From Albifimbria verrucaria (lineage: Eukaryota; Ascomycota; Sordariomycetes; Hypocreales; Stachybotryaceae): a stretch of 64,000 nucleotides of DNA. Made by a program: the position numbers and the translations under genes. Under the pieces are notes generated by a model that was not told the origin of the DNA, made no database searches, and saw only the letters and a list, made by a program, of their open reading frames with translations. Below are positions 12,090-22,333 of this stretch, piece by piece (the stretch's first letter is position 1; every line of letters begins with the position of its first letter). The DNA is taken from the NCBI GenBank assembly GCA_020081605.1, contig JAHREC010000049.1, positions 3,534,001 to 3,598,000 of the forward strand, read 5' to 3'.

Positions 12090-13287
12090 TCAGTCCGACA
12101 GTATTTGTGACTCGTGAGCCCCGTTATCTCGCGTGAATTGGCTTCCCGTTGAAAGGATTGTTCTTAACCCTGTCGCAGTTCGCAAGTGTTCGTAGAATCG
12201 GAAAAAGTAGGCATGCACCCGACTAGCATCGTGCCCGTCAATTCCACAAAACTGTCCGAGTTAGATGGTTCTATCGCAGGTTGCTCGGCACTCACCACCA
12301 AAGTCCTCGCATCGCTCCAGCCATTGCCAGATCCACGTCTGCTATGAGCGGTACGCGGTAGGCAACTCAATCGTAGCAACAACACATGTGCTAGTCACGT
12401 TAGTTCTGGGTTAATCAGATAGCGTGGTACTTACAATATGCCGGTTGCGAATATTGCTACAGCTCCAAGTTTCCGCTTGAATGTCATTTGGAGATGCCAG
12501 ATTGCCCAGATCGGAACTATTAGAGCTCCAATGTCAAGGATCAGATTAATGACGCCTCCTACAAATGCATTGGTGTTACTGTCAAGGCATCTGCCTTCAA
12601 CGGTGGGATCCCAGATCTTCCGGCGAGGTATGCACTGAAAGACAAACGTGAAGAAAAAGATCACGTAATATAGGACATTGGTTACGATGAGGGCCTGAAG
12701 AGCCCACCAAACCGGGCTTCGGAGTTTTGACGTTTCGTGCGGGCAAAAGATTCGTCTTAGTTGAACGCAGACAAAGTACTTGGTAGCGCCCATCGACGGT
12801 GCGTACAATATCGAGTAGATATTGCTCATCTAAAAAGTGTTGGCATTATTCACTCCAAGACATTCCACTTACGTGTAACAAGTAGCCCATATCAACCGCT
12901 CGTATATTCCACAAGTCGCGAGTTGCTCCGCGGAAGGATAGATGGATGTAGATGCCGTGGAGGACCGTGAATCCCATCTATCCATGTGAGAAACTGCAGT
13001 CCTTTGAGAGATGTAGTCTTACCAATGCACCAATCGCCACATCTTCTTCTGTTAGCCTCGAAAAGACCGTACGACTAGGAATTGCACGCACAATCTTCAT
13101 GCCTCATGTCCTTCAAAATGAATGCCTTTGTGTACGTCCGGATACCGACAGCCAGCGCCATAATAGCCATGCATGTTGCGCCCACGCCAACGGTCAATGT
13201 GTGGATGGATGGCGGGTTGTCGAAATTCGGGTCTCCACCATTTGGTGGAGGAATCGCAGGCATATCATATGGTATTTCCAGCGTCAT
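12090..13287 (-). CDS. SAT4-family (rhodopsin-domain) integral membrane protein
   Basis: Seven-helix-type fungal membrane protein family related in fold to rhodopsins; individual functions are mostly unknown. ATG 13287 is followed by a proline-rich lumenal stretch and a first helix (TVGVGATCMAIMALAVGIRTYTK). Later exons show the family hallmarks WNIRAVDMGYLLH, SNIYSILYAPSMGATK, FVFQCIPRRKIWDP...C and LILDIGALIVPIWAIWHLQM. The last exon (ending at 12090) carries ELTGTMLVGCMPTF then RFYEHLR. Introns fall near 12840-12870, 12360-12430 and 12260-12305. The break after CMPTF fits one lost T in a T5 run near 12205; breaks in the first intron region (13000-13080) are not fully resolved, so the second helix is uncertain. 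Neighbours give no clue to its role. Confidence 0.7.
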
Positions 13288-13915
13288 TTTGGCGAATTCG
13301 GCACAAACCTCATGGCGCAGTCGGCCAGAACAAATGACAAAGACATGGCCTAGTGGGGGCAGCGACGAGTTAATATATCCCGTGTGCTATAAAGTTGGTA
13401 GGATCGCGCACAGGTCATTCTATGAGGCAGTTTTCTAGCGTTGCATTCGGTTACAAATTTACCCCTATGTCAAATTTCCATGTTTTATTGGCTGGTGTTA
13501 AGCCACTCAGCAGTGCAACAAGACTCTGGCCCCTACCTACTAGTCAGCAAATGCACATTTGTATTTATAGAACACCGGCATAGGCCAGTTTGAGTATTTA
13601 CCGAGTTCTAGTTCTACAAAGAGACTCGAACTGAGATACCTGATTCACCTATGACGACGTTTGATTGTCATATCAAGGGTGGTTCGTACAACCGAGAGAT
13701 TTAGTGAATAATTGGTATGTTGTAGTATAATGAAGAGACAGTCATCTGAAATTTATGGCTGAGCAGGCTAGGATATTTTCAACATGTCTAAAGCGAGATT
13801 AAATAGTTGATACATGCAGTTGATTCGCCTGCGCGAGGCTTCATTTTCGATTCAAATGTTGCAACATCTCCCGATGGTCCGGCGACATGGTGATTTCCTG
13901 ACTAGTTCACCCTAT
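13288..13915. other. Intergenic between two minus-strand genes
   Basis: Holds the promoter of the SAT4-type gene and the 3' flank of the NACHT-ankyrin gene. No coding frame or repeat is supported. Confidence 0.5.
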
Positions 13916-16907
13916 TCAAAGGTACGAGTATATTTCAAGTGGCTTCACGCTGAGCCCCTTGCCGATTAGCAGTTTTGCCATAACATCGTCGCCTACCATT
14001 AAGGCATGTCCCAACGCCGTTCGACCGTTCTTATCAGAAGCTTCAATCTGAGCTCCCCGGCCTAAAAGCAAGGTTACTATAGCTGGATAGCCTGTCAACG
14101 TAGCCAATATCAAAGGTGTGAAGCCATCCTCATTAGAAGACTCCATCTGAGCTCCCCATCCAGGAGTAGTTTTGCTATAGCCTCAGAGCCTTTGACCGAA
14201 GCTGCCATCAAGGCTGTGTAGCCATGGTTATTAGTGGCTTCAACCTGAGCTCCTCGTTCTAAAAGGAGGTTTACCATGGCCTCGTGGACATGCAGCGAGG
14301 CTAACACCAGTGCTGTACAGCCAATCTCATTCGAAGCTTCAACATTTGCTCCCTTGTCTAGAAGAGCCTTTGCTACATCATCATTGCCTTTCATTGCAGC
14401 CAAAAGCAAGGGTGTGTTGCCGTTCTTATCAAATACTTCAGCCTGAGCCCCTCGATCGAGAAGCAGCTTTGCTATGGTTGTTTGGTCTCGAAGCAAGGCA
14501 AACATTAAAGCTGTACGACCCAAATTGCTAAGAGCTTCAATCTGAGCCCCTCTGTCAAGTAACATTTTTGTCATACCCTCGTATCCCTGGTAAGAGGCCC
14601 ACATCAAGGATGTGACGCCATTCCTATCAGAGGCCTCGATGTTAGCCCCGCGGTCGAGGAGCAGTTCTGCTATAGTCTGATGTCCTTTGTGCGAAGCACA
14701 TAGGAGAGCAGTTGCGCCAGTCTTATCCTCGGCTTCAATTTGAGCTCCCTTCTCCAGAAGAAGCTGCACTGCAACCTCGTTTCCACTTAGAACAGCTCTT
14801 GTGAGTGCTGTTCGGTGGCGCCGGTCAATTCTTTCCAATTCGCCTGCTTTCAAGTCCTCCTTGGCCCCTTTTCAATCAATAACGCCACGACATCGCTGTG
14901 ACCATGATGAAGTGCCCATACCAACGGTGTCAGGCCTGTGTCATCTCTAGCGTCGATTGTTGCGCCTTTTCGAAGCAGAAGCTGGACAACCTTTGTGTGT
15001 CCATTTGCTGCAGCGTACCAAAGTGGAGTTTTACCTAGTCGATCTGGTCGATCCACAAGGCCGGCCAGTGCTGGTGCGAAGTACTTTACTATGGACTCGA
15101 TTTTTGGGAATTGATCTAGTAACAATTGAACAATGGAATCATGTCCCTTTTCACTGGACCATGAGAGAGCGGTCCGTTTGCTAATAGCGCTCCTCGTTCT
15201 CAAGCAGTTTCGGTCTTTCTGGGTGATGAGGTTGACTAAACCGTGCAATCCAAAATAGGATGCAATAAGTAGTGGGTGGCAGAGGTCAAGGTGTAATTCA
15301 TGTCCTAGAACGTGATTTCTTCCATAGACCTTTAGCCAATTTGAACAAACGGGAGATTTTGTATCGCAGAGGCGCAAGGCTAACTGTTCCAGGTCTGTAC
15401 CAGCTACATTGCGGGCTTGACGATAATGAGTCGCCCAGTTGCTTGCCGCGTAATCCAAGAATACGAAAGGGTCCTGGCCACTCTCTGTTGTCGAGTCTGT
15501 CTTGAGGTCACCTTTTTCAAAGTTTTCGAGGAGTAAATACGAAATACACACTTCCGAAAGAACAAGGTGTGAGTCTCCCGGATCAAGCGAATGCTGCCAT
15601 TCCAAAGACGATGAGTGATTTTCAGTCAGACCAGATGGTAATCTAACCAGAAATTCCCTCGCTGTCTGGTGAAGAAGGAACACTTGCGAGTCCCGTATGA
15701 CAACGAAAAGTCCACAGGCTTCTCGAATTGACTGTTCCAGTCTGTCTGATGGCAATAGATCTCGTTCGAGGTCTCCATAGGATCGATGTTTGCTTTTCTG
15801 GAAAGCCAGAATGGCAGCCATTTCTGTAAGATAGAGAGGTCTATCAGCTGCAGTGACAATGTGCAAAATTCTTTTAGCTTTGGCCTGGTCTGTACTCTTG
15901 GAAAGAATTCCATTGTACGCCTCCTCAACGGTGCGTGGCATGCTGCGAATAACAGCACGCAAATCGTCTGTTGAGAAAAGAACAGCCTTTTCTATCGCAG
16001 GAAGAATTAAGTAAATCCATAAATAGGTTCTGTGATTGACGGCAGCGATTTCTTCCTGTAATATGCGAAATTCGTTTGCAGTAAGTCTTTTGGATAACTT
16101 TTCTATCCTATGATTGATATAGAGGTTGATCTCCTGCGAAATTTTGTCCACCTCTTCCTGACTCTCACCAGACAGGTGAATAGTAGGATGTGAGTCTTTG
16201 AGGTCCTGGAATTCTCGTTGGATTTTAAAGTAGGCACGACTTGTAACGAGAAACTTCATCAGGGTGTCTCTCTTGCTTTTCCCATAAATCCGCGTTAGGG
16301 CAACCACAAGGCGTGTTGGGTCTACGCACTCGTCGAGAGCATCCAGAATGCAGACTAGTTCGCCCTGGAAATTATTGCTTGTGGCACCAACGAGGATACT
16401 CCACAGCCTGTCGAAAGACGCAAAAAGCTGATCTCCTTCATCTTCAAAATCTTCCAAAATTTCTTCCGATAGCAAAGAGGGCCTTTGGAGAAAGAGCTGG
16501 CGCAAGACGCAGCAAAGCGCACATTCTAGCGTTTTCTGGTCTTCAAATTCGTCTTTAAAGAAGAAATAGCATGTTACTCTAGTATCGTTTGGGCGGAATA
16601 TGTCGTCTATTAAATATCTTGCCAAGACGGACTTGCCACAACCAGGGTCCGCAGAGACCCATAGCAAGGCGGAAACTTGGTCTCGCCAGTTCTGAAAGAG
16701 AGAATGACCGGTGAACCACTCGCAAGTCCCATCAGCTTTCTCCGGATTCCTGTTCTTGCGATCTACGTATCGCGAGACGTTGAGTCTCTGCAGAAATCTA
16801 CTGCGTAGTATTTCTTTGGAGTTCGAGTGGTTGTGAACGGTGGAGTAGTTGTTTCCAATGTGAACCGTTGCATGGCCACCGGCCTCGACGTTTCCGGTAG
16901 AATTCAT
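13916..16907 (-). CDS. NACHT-ankyrin NLR with short amyloid-like N-terminus
   Basis: Fungal NOD-like receptor of the kind tied to heterokaryon incompatibility and defence. The start at ATG 16907 is preferred because the longer frame has no upstream ATG. Residues about 10-27 read GGHATVHIGNNYSTVHNH, a Gly/Asn/Val-rich stretch with no effector domain after it. The NACHT domain has Walker A DPGCGKS (residues 87-93) and Walker B LVCILDALDEC (about residue 175). From about residue 560 come at least eleven ankyrin repeats with the usual G-TPL-A---GH---V--LL signature, ending at 13916. There are no introns. Breaks at 14865-14868 (C4, G4 on the coding strand) and near 14155 fit single lost bases, so the real protein is about 990 residues. 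The nearly identical repeats suggest recent internal duplication. Confidence 0.88.
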
Positions 16908-17739
16908 GGTGCATATTATTACAATCAATATCCCAGGGTTGAGTGACTATGAATGTTCATGTCATCTCTCAGATGAGTGGCAGGATTTGTCCTCAAGACA
17001 TGGCGCTTGCGGGGTTCAGCCTCATGCTGCGACGACCAATGAGACCTTGCTTATACGCAGTCACGAGCAGCCATGTTAGAAGCTGGCTTGGGCTGTTCAG
17101 CACTGTTGCTGAAAACTGGAGGTTTTAATCCTTGCTTAGTTTATTTATTTGACCCAGCAGGCTACTGTCACGTCGCCAGCCCAACAAGGTCTTAAACCAG
17201 GAGCGCGGCGAGATTAGCATCCATGTTAGTTTCCAAAAACTATTTCAGCATATGTAAAATATAAAGAAAACAATGATTGCGAGTAATCTCAATTTCTTTG
17301 CTGACAAAGAATTATCTATTAGTTCCAACTGACCCGCAGCGTGTCAATGTTGCATATGGAATATAACACACACCACTCCGTAATATTTTATGCCACCAAC
17401 GTTGATTGGCAGCCTTGCGCCAATAACTAATCACGTTCTTTCTTCAAACCGACTTTTCTTCCAACCTTTTAGTGGCCTTCTATTAACTTCATCTTTCATT
17501 ACAGCATAACCCTACACCTATTCATGCATATTCCTGAGACACGCCAGGCTAAATAAGTTACTTTAGTGAGTGGATACGTGGCCAATAATGCACAGGTGTT
17601 GCCCGCATGAGTCACACGCCTTTGCCATTGTTTGGGTTTGTTAACTGATGATAATCATAAAAGGTTTCGCTCATCGGGTTTCTCGACTTAGAATCAAGTC
17701 TGAATCTCAAGTACGTATTCTGTAACAAGCAACAGCAAT
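16908..17739. other. Divergent promoter region between NACHT-ankyrin and GNAT genes
   Basis: 832 bases separating two divergently transcribed genes. AT-rich around 17230-17420. No supported gene or RNA; a 61-codon frame at 16943 has no motif. Confidence 0.5.
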
Positions 17740-18585
17740 ATGTCAGGCGATATAGAAGCACGGGTTAAAGTGAGGACAACGCTCCCAAGCACGCCCTTGC
17801 CCTCAAATTCGCAACGCACCGAGGCTCGAACAGAGAGACTCTTAATAAGACCTCTATGCCAAGATGATCTGCAGGCACTCTCCACTTTGCGGTCTCAACC
17901 CGAGGCGATGACCGGCACCTCGCTTGGCAGAGCCGATCGCAATATTGAGGAGACAAAAGCAGCGCTAAACTATTTCTTGCCGCCGTACGATACAAACACG
18001 TTTCTTTTTGGGGCTTTCCTGCTTTCCAATGGAGAGTTGATCGGAGAGGGTGGAGTGCATTCTCTTGCATCATCATCAAGTGGATGGCCAGAAATCGGAT
18101 ACAAATTTAGAAAAGAGTTTTGGTAAGTACCGCTTGGTGCTCAACCATATCATTTATTTCCCAGTACTCACTATTATGCCGACAGGGGCCAAGGATATGC
18201 TTTGGAGTTTCTTCGAGGGTTTCTGGGTCTATGGTGGAATCTGCCACGGAGCAGCGCCGAGATTGACGTGCATCCGTTGAGTAACACGGGAATCGAAAAC
18301 ACCAAGGAACAACTCTTTGCAATGACAACTCTCGACAATGTTAAAAGCCAGAAGTTGCTGGAGAAACTGGGTTTTAACCGGTTCATTGAATGGACGGAGC
18401 CGGATACTCAGATCCATCGTCTGGGGAACCAATTACCCTGGTTGGTTTCAGCTTGGCTGGTTCAGCCGCCTAATTTCGTTCCCTGGAGAGCGTTGATCAT
18501 GACACCTGATGAAGCTGGCGAGTTGGCTTATAAACACGGAGTTAAGGACAAGACGGATTTTGCTGTGCCAGTTGTGCTTATCTGA
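17740..18585 (+). CDS. GNAT-family N-acetyltransferase
   Basis: Transfers an acetyl group from acetyl-CoA to an amine. Two exons, 17740-18122 and 18186-18585, joined as EFW-GQGYALEFLRGF, give a protein of about 260 residues. The opening RTERLLIRPL...DDLQAL and the motif-A region FRKEFWGQGYALEF (Q/R-x-x-G-x-A-like CoA loop), followed by DNVKSQKLLEKLGF, are typical of the Acetyltransf_3 subgroup that includes RimJ/RimL-like enzymes. The frame is intact, without run-length breaks. The substrate, whether protein N-terminus or small molecule, cannot be told. It is divergent from the NACHT-ankyrin gene. Confidence 0.88.
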
Positions 18586-19321
18586 ATGCAATTGAATCCG
18601 GGTGCTGCCTGGAGGAACACGATGGAGGGGCAAGGCAGATTTCCAAAGCTGTATGCATCTCAAGCCACTATACAAAACCGTATCGTGATAATTTAAGGCG
18701 TGGGTAAGGGCTTTCATGCTTTTACCAGCCAAAGTTAGATTTGGCGCGACAGCTAATGAAAGACAGTGTTGAATAGATATTAAGCTGCGACAGCCAGTCT
18801 CAACTACTTCGAGCTTCTGACTCCGTCTCATTGGGGATTCCGATGCAAGCAGGATAATACTATGCACATGTGAAATTGCTTGGTCGGTTAGAAAAATGAA
18901 CAGCCGACGCATTGGAATCAATTTGACGAAAAGAGTAATCTAGGCGCAGTTCACAAGTCAACCGATAACGCATTGCCGACATCTCCCGACTATATATAAT
19001 AAACTGTAAATTGTTAGTCATTGCCTTGGCTCTAGCCAAATTGATAGCTGCTCGTCCAACTGTACAAGCTTGGCGGCTGGATGCGAGGTTCAGCTGAGCT
19101 GGGCACAGCCCTGTGACCTCAAGTCAGTCTGCCTTGCTGCAGCATTTGTAATTCCTCGAATGATTTGTTACAAATACGAAATTATGCTTGAAGATATCTG
19201 CCGTTACAGATGCATCTAAAAATGAATATATCTACCAGGTCGCGGCCACATCTGAGTCGGGGTGGCATTCTGAGCAATCAATCACCTCTAATAGTCATCC
19301 ATAATATACAGCCGCGTTACC
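18586..19321. other. Intergenic; promoter of the D-amino-acid oxidase
   Basis: Minus-strand frame 18448-18921 overlaps the GNAT gene and has no motif. The 300 bases before 19322 are the likely oxidase promoter. No repeats seen. Confidence 0.5.
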
Positions 19322-20510
19322 ATGTCTACCATTGTTGTCATAGGGTAAGACGCTCATCACAATAAATGAAAAGTTCTGACTTTTTTAGTGCCGGTGTTTC
19401 TGGCCTTACTTCCGCGCTTTTGCTAGCAAAGAACAAGTCCAATGCAATCACTGTCGTTGCGAAGCATATGCCGGGTGACTACGATATCGAATATGCGTCG
19501 CCTTGGGCAGGAGCAAATATCATGCCGTAAGTTTTTCCACACTCAAAATTTCCTGGCTAACCTGGTTAGAATGGCATCCGTGGAAAACAGTCGTTGGGAG
19601 CGAGAATCCTGGCCGGAAATCAAGCGCCTAACAAGCGAAGTCCCCGAGGCTGGCATCCATTTCCAGAGTATGTCCCCTATAAAATCACCTTGTTCACTTC
19701 TAACATCTCGTAGAAGGGCATATTTATCGACGTGAAAAGGACAACTCTGCGCTTGGTGCCCTGTTCCAAAAAGATCCCTGGTTCAAAGATGTTTTTGATG
19801 ATTACCGTGAGCTGAGAGATGACGAAGTGATCCCTGGCCATGACTCTGGCTGTGAAGTCACGAGCGCCTGCATTAACACAGCCATATACTTGCCCTGGCT
19901 GCTTGGCCAATGCCTCAAGCACGGGGTCGTCGTTAAGCGCGCAACACTCTCAAATATCAGAGACGCCAAAAATCTTAGCCACACTGGCAACTCAGCAGAC
20001 ATCATCGTCAACTGCACAGGTTTAGGCTCGCTCAAGCTTGGTGGAGTGGAAGACACCACCATGGCACCGGCTCGCGCACAAATAGTTCTCGTAAACAACG
20101 AAATACACCCAATGACTACCACGTCTGGTACCGATGACGGGCCTACGGAACTCCTCTACGCGATGCAATGCGCAGCTGGCGGCAGGACAATCCTTGGCGG
20201 CACTTATGATCTAGGCAACTGGGACCCGAATCCTGATCCTAACGTGGCCATTCGCATCATGCAACGAGTAGTTGAGGCGCATCCTGAAATCGCTCAAGGC
20301 AAGGGCATCAAGGGGCTGAACGTCATCAGACACGGAGTAGGGCTGCGTCCATACAGACAGGGAGGTGTAAGACTCGAGAGAGAGCAGCTGGACAATGGGA
20401 CTTGGGTTGTTCACAACTACGGCCATTCAGGATGGGGGTATCAGGGGTCGTATGGCTGCGCTGAGCGGGTCATAGAGTTGATTGGGGAAATCGGCCAGGG
20501 CGAAGCCTAA
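19322..20510 (+). CDS. D-amino-acid oxidase
   Basis: FAD flavoenzyme that oxidises D-amino acids to 2-oxo acids with release of ammonia and hydrogen peroxide. Four exons (19322-19344, 19389-19526, 19570-19667, 19714-20510) join without frame breaks to about 350 residues, the usual size. The N-terminus VVIGAGVSGLTSALLLA is the FAD-binding GxGxxG fold. Further family marks are ASPWAGAN, CTGLGS, the substrate-binding arginine region RHGVGLRPYRQGG, and the signature HNYGHSGWGYQGSYGCA. The C-terminus is GQGEA, so no SKL-type peroxisomal signal is visible, unlike many fungal homologues. It could help the fungus use D-amino acids from bacterial walls. Confidence 0.93.
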
Positions 20511-21355
20511 TGCAGGGCTGATGATCAGACTAACGAGCGTAGCTGTACCCCTGTATAGATGTATATTTTAGATGGTGGGCCTCCATTAAGCAATATACAC
20601 CACGTTCATGAGACAGTGGTAGCTGGTGCATCCATTGGTTTGTAGTCGCGATAGCATGAAAATGCAACGAGGAATCGTGGTAAACGTTAACCCGTTACTT
20701 CTCTCATACGCACCTTGGTTTTATGGCTTAAGATTTCGAAATATCTGAATTGCTCATGAGCATGCTTTAATCTGCTATCTGAGTTTGTCAGGCCCCTTAA
20801 ATTGCTCACCTACTGAAGAAAATCAGCATCTATCTACGGTTCATTTACACTGCCACTAGAATCACTTCTATCACCCCGTTGCCCCTAATAAAGCATTTCT
20901 CTAATGATTAGACCTGGGCTCAGACCTTATTGCGCCCAGAAGACACACCCCGTATCCTCGGTGTTGTCCCAATGCATCCAGATTCGTTGCTGCAAAGAGT
21001 TTTCATCATCACGTCCTGGTCTATTGTTGGTTTATTTTAACCGTATACCCTTGGCGCCTGAAGCCTATCCACTCACATGCCACGATGTTCCCGATTAGGG
21101 TTGCAGTGTAATGTTCGATGGGGAAGGATTGCGCACAGCTCACTATGTGGAGAGTTCAGGCCTGGGTCTAATCTAACCACAGTCCATGATGTATCCAAAA
21201 TAGGAATTTCTCAAGACGCGGTCAAGACAAAATTTGTATCAAGAGAAAATGGATTTCGGCATATATAAGGCCGGTGAATCCCTCCCGTCTTGATTCACAC
21301 ATCATCATTCTACACCTTTCTACATCACCAACCTTGACAAGCTCAACTCAGCATC
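20511..21355. other. Intergenic; promoter of the small secreted protein
   Basis: No coding frame supported. The last 100 bases carry a TATA box and pyrimidine-rich leader for the gene at 21356. Confidence 0.5.
21261..21267 (+). promoter_or_regulatory. TATA box
   Basis: TATATAA lies 95 bases before the ATG at 21356 and is followed by a CT-rich leader, the usual fungal core-promoter layout. Confidence 0.6.
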
Positions 21356-21790
21356 ATGAAGTTCTCTCTTGCACTTTTAGCTCTTGCCCCATCCGCTGAG
21401 GCATGGAAGATGAGAGTCCACGACTCTGACCAATGCGCCGGCTCCTTCAGTTCTGTCAGTGAAGCGTGTCAATAAGTATGCTAAAAGCTAACTTTTACTT
21501 AGTACTATGTTGAGGGCGTCAGGGCCTTCCGTTTTCAACCTTGGGACGGAAAGCCATGGGGCGGCAACATCAAAGAGTGCACCTATTTTTGGGACCACGG
21601 CAACAAAAGAACTACGTGTGAAGGAAAGAATCATGGTTGGTATCCTAGAGGTGCCGAGGTCATAAGTGGTCATTGCCACGCTGTCTACCATGATGGCTCT
21701 ATGAGTCAGGATTTCAGGAACTTCTTTTGGGGCAACTCGTGCCATAAGAGAGATCGGTGGGAGTGGGCCGGGTTTTCCTGTGAGGGCTGA
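21356..21790 (+). CDS. Small secreted cysteine-rich protein (effector-like)
   Basis: Two exons, 21356-21454 and 21503-21790, give 128 residues. The first 18 or so residues (MKFSLALLALAPSAEA) form a signal peptide. The mature part has six cysteines (DQC, KEC, TTC, GHC, NSC, FSC) and is rich in Trp, Phe and His, suggesting a compact disulphide-bonded fold with three possible bonds. I do not recognise the family. Size, secretion and cysteine count fit an effector or antimicrobial-like protein, but that is inference. It sits between the D-amino-acid oxidase and the lipase-NACHT gene, and has its own TATA box. Confidence 0.75.
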
Positions 21791-22333
21791 TGTTTTTGCA
21801 AGCGGCCTACTCGGATCACGCCTTGGGCTTGGGGTGAATGGTATTCTTTTCTATCTCGAACGAATTATTTTTAGATGGCTAGTTTCACAAGTTATTGTTT
21901 GATTAAATGCCCAGGCACTGTCAAGATTTGCTTGAACGACAGTTTCATGTAATAGCATGTGTCAGAAATTGAATGGGCAAAGTTGTTATCCAAGCATACA
22001 TTTTCGTTGAGGTTCTGTAGTTGCCGTGATAACAGCCCATACCCAGACTCTCACACGAAGTTTTGCTTATATAAGGCATTGCCGCTTTTGCTCAGGAGTG
22101 CTTGCAGAGTAGACTTGGCTCAGTGTCAGCTCAGCCCTGCTCACATGGCCCGGGGACTACTCACCCCTGGACTATACGTATGGGCCTGTTATGTCACGAC
22201 ACCAGGCTGACCTTTTCAGTTTACCCCGCGCCTTATTCTACTTACCCACATACGCTCGTCGAGGATAATGTGAAGGGTCAATACTAAATAACACTTTTAC
22301 AGTGCAACTCCTATTCGTGGTTGTCTTGACAGG
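21791..22333. other. Intergenic; promoter of lipase-NACHT gene
   Basis: Short frames only. No repeat or RNA gene seen. Confidence 0.5.
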
